Position numbers and translations under genes: made by a program. From Alterileibacterium massiliense (GTDB lineage Bacteria > Bacillota > Clostridia > Peptostreptococcales > Anaerovoracaceae), in the NCBI RefSeq assembly GCF_900104645.1, contig NZ_FNWE01000002.1, forward strand, positions 387,289 through 451,288: 64,000 bases of DNA, in the 5' to 3' direction. The first letter of the stretch is position 1; each line of letters starts with the position of its first letter. Of this stretch, positions 39,108 through 47,311 are shown piece by piece. The notes under the pieces were generated by a model. It saw only the letters and a list, made by a program, of their open reading frames with translations, was not told the origin of the DNA and searched no databases.

Positions 39108-39133
39108 CCTACAGCAATTTTAATATTTGTCAA
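39106..39133 (-). promoter_or_regulatory. tetR promoter
   Basis: Minus strand: TTGACA (39133-39128), 16-bp spacer, TAGGAT (39111-39106). Confidence 0.65.
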
Positions 39134-39454
39134 TATTTCTATTCCAAAAACAATAATAGAACTGCATTAGAAGTAAACGATTAATTTATCTAATATATAA
39201 AAATGGGAGATACACAGATATGATATCTCCCTTAGTTATTTTATTGTAATATCATGGCTCATTCAATCGTGGTAAATTCGTGGTAAAATGAATGTTCTTC
39301 TATACCTTAAAATACTTGAATGTATAGTGTTTATACGGATAATTGAAAAATAGATATAAAATTTATATTAACTATTATATTTTTTATTATCTTGTTATTT
39401 ATTATTTATTATTTATCTAAAGACTAAGATAGTTTAATTTTGTTTTATAAAATC
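39108..39454. other. Gap between tetR and the DUF711 gene
   Basis: No gene seen. It holds the tetR promoter, a hairpin at 39205-39231, and two adjacent copies of TCGTGGTAAA (39267-39276 and 39278-39287). The last 120 bp are almost pure A/T. The repeat pair is unexplained; it could be an old recombination site. Confidence 0.6.
39205..39240. terminator. Hairpin, probable bidirectional terminator
   Basis: GGGAGATA pairs with TATCTCCC around CACAGATATGA. TTAGTTATTTTATT follows on the plus strand and ATTTTTATAT on the minus strand. No gene ends next to it on either strand within 100 bp, so it may be a relic of lost DNA. Confidence 0.5.
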
Positions 39455-40819
39455 TTAATTTTTCAAGCTCTGTATAGGTGCTGGAATCCTTCCGCCACGA
39501 TTAATCATCTTTGCAGGGGACTTTGTTTTAAGAGGCATTACCGGTCCATATCCTAGAAGTCCTCCGAAATTGAGTTCTTCACCACTTTTTAAGCCTATTG
39601 CCGGAATTAACCTTACAGCCGTCGTCTTTGAATTTATCATTCCTATAGCTGCTTCATCTGCAATTATTGCAGATATGACCTCAGGAGTCGTATCTCCCTG
39701 AACGACTATCATATCAAGACCTACAGAGCATACCGAAGTCATGGCCTCAAGTTTTTCTATTGATAGAGAACCTGAGCGGGCAGCTTCAATCATTCCTGCG
39801 TCCTCAGAGACCGGTATGAAAGCTCCAGATAGACCTCCGACAGAAGATGATGCCATAACCCCGCCCTTCTTTACTGCATCATTAAGCATGGCAAGGGCAG
39901 CAGTTGTGCCATGAGCACCGCACTCTTCAAGACCGATTTCTTCTAAAATGTGTGCTACGGAATCTCCGACGGCAGGGGTTGGAGCAAGGGATAAATCTAC
40001 AATTCCAAAAGGAAGATTTAATGATTTAGCAACCTTTGTTCCAACAAGCTGACCTACCCTAGTTATCTTAAAAGCTGTTTTTTTGATAGCTTCAGCAACC
40101 TCATCAAGAGGAGCATCGCTAGGCATTGAACTTAGAACAGACCTTACAACCCCAGGTCCCGATACTCCTACGCTTAAAACTGAATCGGCTTCACCTGTTC
40201 CATGAAAAGCTCCTGCCATAAATGGATTATCTTCGACTGCATTGCAAAAGACAACTAATTTTGCAGCACCAATGCACTGATTATCCTTTGTGAGCTCAGC
40301 GGATTTTTTAATCTGAAAACCCATCTTAGCCACCGCGTCCATATTGATGCCTGCCTTTGTTGAACCGATATTAACTGATGAGCAGACCAGATTTGTTCTT
40401 GCAAGTGCCTCAGGAATGGATTCGATTAACTCTCCATCACCTGCACTTAGACCTTTCTGAACCAAGGCACTATAACCGCCGATAAAATTTATTCCGACGC
40501 TATTTGCAGCTTTATCAAGTGTAAGTGCATATTTTACTGGATCTCCTCCCGATACGCCAAGCAGTATGGAAATCGGTGTGACAGATACCCTCTTATTTAC
40601 AATTGGGATACCGAGCTCATTGCTTATCTCATCAGCTTTTGCAACTAGGTTTTCAGCACGGCGACATATCTTATCATAAATTTTATTGCATGATTTATCT
40701 ATGTCACTATCGGCACAATCTATGAGAGAGATTCCCATTGTTGTAGTGCGAATATCTAAATTTTCTTCTTGAATCATGGAAATTGTTTCCATGACATCAT
40801 CGTAATTTACTAAAGACAT
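39455..40819 (-). CDS. PFL-family protein, DUF711 (UPF0210)
   Basis: 454 residues. Family blocks: [17 protein letters not shown] at the start, [28 protein letters not shown] and a Gly-rich [22 protein letters not shown]. The fold is related to pyruvate formate-lyase-like barrels, but the catalytic role is unknown. It is encoded just downstream of an ACT-domain protein, an arrangement widespread in anaerobes that implies amino-acid-responsive control. AGGAGGAAG precedes the ATG. Confidence 0.93.
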   Translation of the reverse strand: MSLVNYDDVMETISMIQEENLDIRTTTMGISLIDCADSDIDKSCNKIYDKICRRAENLVAKADEISNELGIPIVNKRVSVTPISILLGVSGGDPVKYALTLDKAANSVGINFIGGYSALVQKGLSAGDGELIESIPEALARTNLVCSSVNIGSTKAGINMDAVAKMGFQIKKSAELTKDNQCIGAAKLVVFCNAVEDNPFMAGAFHGTGEADSVLSVGVSGPGVVRSVLSSMPSDAPLDEVAEAIKKTAFKITRVGQLVGTKVAKSLNLPFGIVDLSLAPTPAVGDSVAHILEEIGLEECGAHGTTAALAMLNDAVKKGGVMASSSVGGLSGAFIPVSEDAGMIEAARSGSLSIEKLEAMTSVCSVGLDMIVVQGDTTPEVISAIIADEAAIGMINSKTTAVRLIPAIGLKSGEELNFGGLLGYGPVMPLKTKSPAKMINRGGRIPAPIQSLKN

Positions 40820-40830
40820 TAATCTTCCTC

Positions 40831-41112
40831 CTAGATAGTGTGCATGGAATTGAAAATTTCTGAATTCATGACAGAGACCTTCATATCCTTTAATCTGCTA
40901 GATATATTTTTGGATAAGTCATCGCATGAACCCGTCATATTCTCTATATCTATTTCCATCATCATAGTGAAAAGACTTGAATTGACATTTTGACTAACGG
41001 TTATTACATTTGCACCCATTTTTGCAATTTCTACGGCTGCGGCTGCAAGTATACCGACCCTGTCTTTACCTATTATGGTTACAATTGCTCTTGCTTCATT
41101 ATTATTTTTCAT
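40831..41112 (-). CDS. ACT domain-containing protein (UPF0237)
   Basis: 93 residues: a single ACT domain, beginning [24 protein letters not shown], with the second strand block [25 protein letters not shown]0237 members are stand-alone ACT proteins that pair with DUF711 proteins. AAAGGAG precedes the ATG, and 11 nt separate it from the DUF711 gene. Confidence 0.92.
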   Translation of the reverse strand: MKNNNEARAIVTIIGKDRVGILAAAAVEIAKMGANVITVSQNVNSSLFTMMMEIDIENMTGSCDDLSKNISSRLKDMKVSVMNSEIFNSMHTI

Positions 41113-41182
41113 CTTTTTCTCCTTTACCTAGAGTTAATTGATGTATTAAATCCTTTGCTAAAAAATTACTGAGAAGATTGTG

Positions 41183-42292
41183 CTAATCTTTTATTACAAT
41201 TTTAAAATCACCATCACCAATCGAGCGGTCAATCTGATATTTTAAATCAAGATTTGAAAATTTATTTTTAAAATACTCCTTATTTTCACTTTTATTACCT
41301 AACATATTTGAAAACCACTTAGGCGAAGAACAAATATCAACCTTTATTTTAGGCTCATCACTTTTTTTAGACTTATCACTTAAAATATCTCGATTGGCAT
41401 TTATCAAATTTTCTATCCTATCTCTTGCAATTTCAGATTCGACAAGCTGTCTAAATGCAGGATGATAAGCAGGGGAGTCAATAACAGAATTATCAATTAT
41501 ATCGCCACTCTTTAATCCGACCCTCATTATTGTGATTCCCGCCTTTTCAAGTATCAAATATATGGCTTTGGCTCTTTTTACAGCCTCATCTCTCGTTAAC
41601 GGTTTATATTCTCCATTCCTATACATATTTAATAATTCAGTATCCTCAAGCATGACTGTAGGATATATTCTAGCAAGAGAAGGAGAAAGCCTAACTACTT
41701 CATGTGCAGAATGAACTGAGGATTTCAAGGTATCCTTAGGAAGCCCGACCATGAGTTGCAAGCCGAGCTCAAATCCATAATCTTTAATAAGCTTGGCAGA
41801 TTTTTCAGTGCATTTTGAATCATGTCCCCTTTTAGATGCCATAAGGACTTCATCATCAAAACTCTGAGCTCCAAGTTCTATGGTATCAACGCTGTGCCTT
41901 TTAAGATTTTCTAAAATATTTTCGTCGATATAATCGGGCCTTGTTGATAAGTGAATTTTGTCTATTCTTCCTAGCTCTTTATATCTCTTTGCAATATCAA
42001 GGTAAGAGGACTGAACCTCCATGGGTATGCCTGTAAAACTTCCGCCATAGAAAGCTAATTCAACGGTTTTAGCATAATTATCAGATTTAGCATAATTGAA
42101 AGAATCCTCTGAAAGAGGTCTTAGCGTCGATAGCCATTTATCAATTTTAGATTCAACTTCTTCATAACTTGGAATTGATTTTACACCAGTAATCTTATTC
42201 TGATTGCAAAAGACGCAATCGTATCCACAGCCATAGTGAGGAATAAATATAGGAATTATTGCGTGCTTTTTTTGGCTTCTAAAATTACCCAT
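41183..42292 (-). CDS. Radical SAM protein, Elp3-like
   Basis: About 369 residues from the ATG at 42292. The radical SAM Cys motif is CGYDCVFC close to the N-terminus, followed by AFYGGSFTG, LSTRPDYID and ELGAQSFDDEVL, which define the Elp3/oxygen-independent coproporphyrinogen oxidase-like group. No acetyltransferase domain follows, so it is not full-length Elp3; its substrate is unknown. A start at 42346 would overlap the lytic gene by 53 nt. The ATG at 42292, just behind that gene's TAA, fits coupled translation and the usual family N-terminus. Confidence 0.87.
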   Translation of the reverse strand: MGNFRSQKKHAIIPIFIPHYGCGYDCVFCNQNKITGVKSIPSYEEVESKIDKWLSTLRPLSEDSFNYAKSDNYAKTVELAFYGGSFTGIPMEVQSSYLDIAKRYKELGRIDKIHLSTRPDYIDENILENLKRHSVDTIELGAQSFDDEVLMASKRGHDSKCTEKSAKLIKDYGFELGLQLMVGLPKDTLKSSVHSAHEVVRLSPSLARIYPTVMLEDTELLNMYRNGEYKPLTRDEAVKRAKAIYLILEKAGITIMRVGLKSGDIIDNSVIDSPAYHPAFRQLVESEIARDRIENLINANRDILSDKSKKSDEPKIKVDICSSPKWFSNMLGNKSENKEYFKNKFSNLDLKYQIDRSIGDGDFKIVIKD

Positions 42293-42293
42293 C

Positions 42294-42887
42294 TTAGTAC
42301 CAGCCATTACTGTTGAAAAATTGCTCTGCTCCCGATATTGAGCCATACCTACCTATCATATATGAATACATCCAGTTAAGCTGAGTTCTAGGATTTGTTT
42401 CCCAGTCCGAGCCATAGCCCGCCATTTTATTACCTGGGAGTGCTTGCCCTAGTCCATATGCACCGGTGCTACTATTTCTTGCATTAACTCTCCAATTTGA
42501 CTCATGGCTAATTATATTTGCCCAGCCGGAAGCCTCGGCACTTGACAATCCCTTTTCGAGAACAAGCTGTAAAAACACATCTTTTACATTGCCACTAGGA
42601 ATACTCGCTGACATCTGCCTTGCTATTTCTGCCTCTTTTTCTTTCTTTTTTTGCTCCTCGAGCTCCTTTGCCTTTCGTTCTTCTTCAAGCTTTTTTTCAA
42701 TAGCTTCATTTACGGCATTTGAATTATCTTTCATTAGTTCAGATATTTGAATGGCAGATTTTGAAACAGATTTGCTCTGCTCCACTGCCATAGAGTATAC
42801 GGTTTGCATAAAGATGAAAATTAAAACGAAAAGAATACAAATTTCCACAATCAATATTTTTTTTAATCTGGATATAAATAATTGCAT
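42294..42887 (-). CDS. Membrane-anchored lytic transglycosylase-like protein
   Basis: 197 residues. One N-terminal membrane segment (about 10-32) serves as signal anchor. A charged coiled coil follows (about 60-92, EKKLEEERKAKELEEQKKK), then a C-terminal SLT/Apf-like domain (about 105-197). This has the catalytic Glu in ISHESNW and the ARNSSTGAYGLGQALPG block, ending FNSNGWY. Such proteins cleave peptidoglycan outside the membrane. GGAG lies 11 nt before the ATG. Confidence 0.88.
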   Translation of the reverse strand: MQLFISRLKKILIVEICILFVLIFIFMQTVYSMAVEQSKSVSKSAIQISELMKDNSNAVNEAIEKKLEEERKAKELEEQKKKEKEAEIARQMSASIPSGNVKDVFLQLVLEKGLSSAEASGWANIISHESNWRVNARNSSTGAYGLGQALPGNKMAGYGSDWETNPRTQLNWMYSYMIGRYGSISGAEQFFNSNGWY

Positions 42888-43037
42888 ACTTATAAAAACT
42901 CCTTAATTTTGTGTAATAATTTATCATAAATATAGATTGCTTTTGTGAATAATAGAAAAAATAATCAAAAAGAGCTTGGGCTATTTTAATTATAGGAAAA
43001 ATAATATATAATATTCATCGTAAATTTTTTAATATTT

Positions 43038-43112
43038 GCTGCCGTGGCTCAATGGTAGAGCACTTCACTCGTAATGAAGTGGTTGCGAGTTCGATTCTCG
43101 CCGGCAGCTCCA
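43038..43112 (+). tRNA. tRNA-Thr (CGT anticodon)
   Basis: A 75-nt cloverleaf: acceptor GCTGCCG/CGGCAGC, D arm GCTC...GAGC, anticodon stem CTTCA/TGAAG with loop CTCGTAA (anticodon CGT), T arm with GTTCGATTC. The 3' CCA is encoded. A strong terminator follows. Confidence 0.95.
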
Positions 43113-43117
43113 CACAG

Positions 43118-43162
43118 AAAAGCCCTCAAACTGCTTGATTTAATAGCATTGAGGGCTTTTTA
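43118..43162 (+). terminator. Terminator after tRNA-Thr
   Basis: AAAAGCCCTCAA (43118-43129) pairs with TTGAGGGCTTTT (43149-43160); T-rich tail. Confidence 0.92.
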
Positions 43163-43374
43163 TTGATTCAGAATATGTGAATACAATGAAGCTGTAATAT
43201 TTTGCTCTGCAGTATTAATAAACATATACACGATAGAAAAATGTATTATAATATAAATGAATGAAAGTAAGCTAATAAAGAAGAAGCATATTGGGTAAAG
43301 TTTTTGCTTGGCGAAAGTAAGAGATTTAAACCGAACACTTAATGATATATTGGAATTTATGCTGGAGGATAGTA

Positions 43375-44223
43375 ATGGACAATGATATAAAATTGTTTGA
43401 AGGGAATAAGATTCGTTCTTCTTGGGATAGAGAAAAGGAAGAGTGGTATTTTAGTATTGTTGATATTATTGGGATTCTTACAGAAAGTGAAAATCCAAGA
43501 AAATATTGGAGCGTTCTAAAAACACGACTAAAAAAAGAAGGAAATGAACTGGCTACAATTTGTAGCCAGTTGAAAATGAAAGCATCGGACGGAAAAATGA
43601 GAAATACAGATGTTGCAGATATTCAAGGGATATTTCGTATTATTCAGTCAGTTCCGTCCCCAAAAGCTGAACCTTTTAAGATGTGGTTAGCTGAAGTCGG
43701 AAAAGAAAGGATTGACGAAACAATTGACCCCGAGATTACAATAGATAGGGCTTTAGTAACTTATCTCAAAAAAGGTTACACTAGAGAATGGATCAATCAA
43801 AGATTACAAGCTATTCAGGTAAGAAAAGAACTTACGGACTCGTGGCAAGACCATGGAGTAACGCAGGGAAAAGAATATGCAATTCTTACCAATGAAATAT
43901 CAAAGGCTTGGTCCGGTATGACAACAAGGCAGCATAAAGAATTGAAAGGTCTAAAAAAGGAAAATCTTAGGGACAATATGTCCACTACTGAACTTATATT
44001 AAATATGCTTGCAGAAACTGCGACAAAGGATATTGCAGAATCTACCAATCCACAGGGCTTGGAAGAAAATAAAAAAGTAGCAAAGCGTGGCGGTAGTATT
44101 GCCGGAAATGCAAGAAAAGAAATAGAATCAGAAACAGGTAAACCTGTAATTACATCAAAAAATGCAATTGACTTTGGCAAGCTGATTGATGATGTTACAA
44201 AGACTATAGATATGGAGAAATAG
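43375..44223 (+). CDS. BRO-family antirepressor / DinD-like protein
   Basis: 282 residues from the ATG at 43375 (GGAGG upstream; the in-frame ATG at 43342 has no SD). The BRO-N domain fills the first ~110 residues (WYFSIVDIIGILTESENPRKYW, then IQSVPSPKAEPFKMWLAEVGKERIDE). The C-terminal part, with RQHKELKGLKKENLRDNMS, is typical of DinD-like stand-alone BRO proteins, which are often DNA-damage induced or phage-derived. No phage genes are adjacent. A 25-base palindrome at 43547-43571 lies in the coding sequence. Confidence 0.87.
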   Translation: MDNDIKLFEGNKIRSSWDREKEEWYFSIVDIIGILTESENPRKYWSVLKTRLKKEGNELATICSQLKMKASDGKMRNTDVADIQGIFRIIQSVPSPKAEPFKMWLAEVGKERIDETIDPEITIDRALVTYLKKGYTREWINQRLQAIQVRKELTDSWQDHGVTQGKEYAILTNEISKAWSGMTTRQHKELKGLKKENLRDNMSTTELILNMLAETATKDIAESTNPQGLEENKKVAKRGGSIAGNARKEIESETGKPVITSKNAIDFGKLIDDVTKTIDMEK

Positions 44224-44226
44224 GCA

Positions 44227-44289
44227 ATGGTAAGAAAACAAGAGCTTTATGTATTACAAAGCCAATTAAACAAAACTGTAAACCTTTAG
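44227..44289 (+). CDS. Possible 20-codon open frame after the BRO gene
   Basis: MVRKQELYVLQSQLNKTVNL, starting 4 nt after the BRO stop. There is no real SD. It may be the stub of a gene that was once co-transcribed with the BRO gene, or chance. Confidence 0.25.
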   Translation: MVRKQELYVLQSQLNKTVNL

Positions 44290-44384
44290 CATATAGGTAA
44301 ATTAAAATATTTGGGGTAAATATTTAGCATAGAAGGTTTAACAAACAGATATTAATTATAATATTGTCATAATTAATATGGAAG

Positions 44385-44412
44385 TCTGCACTGCACTTTG
44401 GTGCAGATTTTG
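44385..44412 (+). terminator. Terminator after the BRO gene
   Basis: TCTGCAC (44385-44391) pairs with GTGCAGA (44401-44407), followed by TTTTGC. A short stem. Confidence 0.6.
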
Positions 44413-44459
44413 CATAATTATCATACTTCATCTTTTAAATGTGCTAAAATATCGTGGTT

Positions 44460-45125
44460 ATGATAAAGAGGATAAAAGTTTTATTTACACTACTTATAAT
44501 TTTCATTTTAACTATAATGGCGATCAATTTGTATATGCTAAATTATTCAAAGGCATATATATTAGATGACAAAGAGGCAGATATTGAGTTTAAAAAGAAG
44601 CCACAAGACTGTGCCATTATACTTGGAGCATCGGTAAGAGCAGACGGAATGCCTAGCGAGATTTTAAGACTTAGGCTCGACAAGGGAATAGATTTATATA
44701 ATAAAGGGTTTGTAAAAAAGCTACTTTTGACAGGCGACAATGGAAAGGTCGAATATAACGAAGTTGAAGTTATGAAAGATTATATCCTAGGCAAGGGTAT
44801 ATCAGGAGAAGATATTTTCTTAGACCATGCGGGGTTTTCAACATACGAATCTATGTATAGAGCAAAAAAGGTGTTCAATGTAAAAAAAGCGATAGTAATA
44901 ACGCAGGATTTTCATCAACCTAGGGCAGTTTACATAGGTAGGAAATTGGGTTTATCAATCAAAGGAGTTCCATGCGAAGATGTTAATAGGGATAAGAATA
45001 ATAAGGATTTAATGAGGGAAGTCTTTGCAAGAACCAAGGACTTTATGAAGATGATTGTTAAACCAAAGCCGACATATCTCGGAGAAACAATAGATATTAA
45101 AGGAAAGGGATACCCATCTTGGTAA
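44460..45125 (+). CDS. SanA/YdcF-family (DUF218) membrane protein
   Basis: About 221 residues: an N-terminal membrane segment (about 8-27), then an extracytoplasmic DUF218 domain with DCAIILGASV, LRLRLDKGIDLYNKG, LLLTGDNG, STYESMYRAKKVF and ITQDFHQPRAVYIGRKLG. SanA relatives affect envelope barrier function; the reaction is unknown. Neither ATG 44460 nor GTG 44454 has a good SD. A TGC-TAAAAT extended -10 (44442-44450) ends only 9 nt before the ATG, so the message may be nearly leaderless. Confidence 0.87.
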   Translation: MIKRIKVLFTLLIIFILTIMAINLYMLNYSKAYILDDKEADIEFKKKPQDCAIILGASVRADGMPSEILRLRLDKGIDLYNKGFVKKLLLTGDNGKVEYNEVEVMKDYILGKGISGEDIFLDHAGFSTYESMYRAKKVFNVKKAIVITQDFHQPRAVYIGRKLGLSIKGVPCEDVNRDKNNKDLMREVFARTKDFMKMIVKPKPTYLGETIDIKGKGYPSW

Positions 45126-45158
45126 AATAAAAATTTAATATTGATAAGTAAATCCAAT

Positions 45159-45205
45159 AAAAAATGTGGAGGCTTATAATTAATAAGCACTGCCACATTT
45201 TTTAC
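45159..45205. terminator. Bidirectional terminator between DUF218 and agcS genes
   Basis: AAAAAATGTGG (45159-45169) pairs with CCACATTTTTT (45193-45203). An inner GCTTAT/ATAAGC helix adds a second stem. T-runs result on both strands. Confidence 0.9.
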
Positions 45206-45239
45206 TTTATGTAAATATAACTTGAGTATTATTAAGAAT

Positions 45240-46688
45240 TTATGCTTTCTTTTTCTTCTTGAAGGCAGGGCCCTCGTCAATAAGACCTGCATCAAGTCGC
45301 TTGAAGTAATCTCTAGTTGTAGATACAACAACTCCATTTAATGCAATAAGTGCAATTAGGTTAGGTATTGCCATAAGAGCGTTGAATATGTCTGCAGCTG
45401 TCCAAATAAATTCGAGAGTGAGGAATGGAGCAAAGAAGACAGCTAATATATATACATATCTATATATCATTACTGATTTCTGACTTCCGCCTGTAAGATA
45501 TTCCATACTTCTTTCTCCGTAGTAGTTCCAGCCAAGAATAGTAGTGAAAGCGAAAATTGTCAGGCATGTCATTAGAACTACTGCACCGAACTGCTGACTC
45601 CAAGGTAAAGCTTTTCCAAAGGCTCTTATAGTTACATCAGCACCGTCAAGACCAACATTATATGAACCTGTGAGGACTATGCTTAGCCCTGTCATAGTAC
45701 ATATAACTATTGTATCTAAGAATGTACCAGTCATTGAAACAAGTCCTTGACGAGCAGGCTCTCTAGTCTGTGCAGCAGCTGCTGCGATAGGAGCACTACC
45801 TAGACCGGATTCGTTAGAGAAGATACCTCTTGCAACTCCCTTTTGCATTGCAGCCATCATAGCACCAAGAGCTCCTCCACCTACAGCCTTAATTCCGAAA
45901 GCACTCTTGAATATAGTTACGAAAGCGGCAGGAACAGCATTTATATTATAAATAATCATCGCAGTTACTGTGACCACATATATTACCATCATCGATGGTA
46001 CGAGGAATGAAGCAACAGATGCGATTCTCTGTATTCCACCGATAAGAATTAGAGCAACCAAGGTCGTAATAACGACGGCACATATAGCTGTAGTCCATGT
46101 GTACTGATTTTCACCAATTGAGAATGCGATATTGCTAGCCTTAGGGTCAAATACATTATTTATAGCTTGAGTGATACTATTTACCTGAGTTATAGTACCA
46201 GGACCAAAAGCTGCAGCAATCGCGGCAAAGAGTGCAAAAGCCTTAGCTAGAGGAATCCATTTTTTACCAAGACCATTTTCAATATAATAGAATGGACCAC
46301 CTATCGCATGACCGTTGTCGTCCATAACACGGTATTTAACTGCCAAAAGACCTTCAGCATACTTTGTTGCCATTCCGAATAGAGCGGCTATTTCCATCCA
46401 AAATAGTGCACCAGGTCCACCAGCAACTATAGCAGTAGCAACTCCTACGATATTACCTGTACCTACTGTAGCAGCTAGTGCAGTCGTAAGTGCGGCAAAG
46501 CTGGATACTTCACCCTCTCCACCAACTTCGTTATGTGTCATGTACTTTAAGGCTTTGCCTAGTCTTCTAAACTGAAGAAAACCAAGCCTTACGGTGAGGA
46601 GTAAACCAACGCCGAGTATTGCTACGATAAGCGGGGTACCCCAGACATATCCGTCGATAGTTATAATTGCTTGTGTAAATGCTTTCAT
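45240..46688 (-). CDS. agcS: Alanine/glycine:cation symporter (AgcS family)
   Basis: About 482 residues and roughly ten to eleven membrane helices. Family signatures: ALAATVGTGNIVGVATAI near the start and GVARGIFSNESGLGSAPIAAAAAQT in the middle. AgcS proteins import alanine or glycine with Na+, which would suit a Na+-pumping V-ATPase. The ATG at 46688 follows TTGGAGGTTG. Upstream in-frame codons to 46760 (with TGG TGT TGG) lack an SD. The 5' leader is about 200 nt and structured, and the promoter is covered by a palindrome. Confidence 0.93.
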   Translation of the reverse strand: MKAFTQAIITIDGYVWGTPLIVAILGVGLLLTVRLGFLQFRRLGKALKYMTHNEVGGEGEVSSFAALTTALAATVGTGNIVGVATAIVAGGPGALFWMEIAALFGMATKYAEGLLAVKYRVMDDNGHAIGGPFYYIENGLGKKWIPLAKAFALFAAIAAAFGPGTITQVNSITQAINNVFDPKASNIAFSIGENQYTWTTAICAVVITTLVALILIGGIQRIASVASFLVPSMMVIYVVTVTAMIIYNINAVPAAFVTIFKSAFGIKAVGGGALGAMMAAMQKGVARGIFSNESGLGSAPIAAAAAQTREPARQGLVSMTGTFLDTIVICTMTGLSIVLTGSYNVGLDGADVTIRAFGKALPWSQQFGAVVLMTCLTIFAFTTILGWNYYGERSMEYLTGGSQKSVMIYRYVYILAVFFAPFLTLEFIWTAADIFNALMAIPNLIALIALNGVVVSTTRDYFKRLDAGLIDEGPAFKKKKKA

Positions 46689-46823
46689 AAATTCAACCTC
46701 CAAGTTATCTTTGGATTTTAGCCAACACCAGTACGCCTTTTGAAAATTCATATTAGTCATACTAAGCGTAAGTAAATCGGAGCTTTAATCTCAAGCTTAT
46801 TGCTAAAAATGAATAAATTAAAT

Positions 46824-46861
46824 GACCGACTTCAGGTTACTTAAGTCTAGTAACATCGGTC
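46824..46861 (-). promoter_or_regulatory. Stem-loop in the agcS leader
   Basis: Two nested helices: GACCGA/TCGGTC outside and GTTACT/AGTAAC inside, with an internal loop. No T-run follows, so it is not a simple terminator. A second small hairpin (CCAA...TTGG) touches the agcS SD. No known riboswitch core is visible. Confidence 0.45.
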
Positions 46862-46869
46862 TTAATTCA

Positions 46870-46897
46870 AAAATTGTACTGTTTCTAGTACAATTTT
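46870..46897. promoter_or_regulatory. agcS operator palindrome
   Basis: AAAATTGTAC and GTACAATTTT are exact 10-bp arms around TGTTTCTA. They overlap the agcS -10 and start site. Further AATTGTAC half-sites lie at 46948-46955 and 46991-46998. Confidence 0.75.
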
Positions 46898-46920
46898 ACC
46901 TATTGAATTTAGTTTGTCAA
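46893..46920 (-). promoter_or_regulatory. agcS promoter
   Basis: Minus strand: TTGACA (46920-46915), 16-bp spacer, TAAAAT (46898-46893). Confidence 0.75.
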
Positions 46921-47311
46921 CAATAAAATATGATAAAACATTGTAAAAATTGTACAAAATATCCTAAAAGCTAGATTTTTCAAGGGAAAAAATTGTACTA
47001 AAATTAAGACAAAAATATAAAAAATACAAAAAAGAAGACTGTAGGGCTTTGTTAAGTCAAACGGGGAGGCAGACCCTAAGTCAAATTATGATTCAAATTT
47101 AGAAATGGAAAAATCTAATTTGTGAGCCTGAATTCTTGTTATATATTCTCAAATTTTATATAATTATATGATTATTAATAATATAATTTGAAAAGAGTTA
47201 TTATTAAATAAATGTAAATAGATGTAAAGAAATATTAAAGAAATATTTTTAAGATATAAGATAGATAAAAGCTAGTATTAAAAATAGAAATGATATAAGG
47301 ATAATAGAAAA
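46921..47311. other. Gap between agcS promoter and the P-type ATPase gene
   Basis: No gene. It holds two AATTGTAC half-sites, a short stretch less AT-rich than its surroundings (about 47036-47085) with two copies of TAAGTCAAA, and then a very AT-rich run with TATAAT at 47182-47187 that may be the ATPase -10. The segment at 47036 is unexplained. Confidence 0.5.

Noticed and set aside
43038-44223. Prophage integrated at tRNA-Thr
   Set aside because: Only one BRO gene is present; I saw no integrase, no other phage gene and no repeated tRNA 3' end downstream.
46689-46868. Glycine riboswitch before agcS
   Set aside because: The conserved glycine-aptamer core could not be found on the minus strand.
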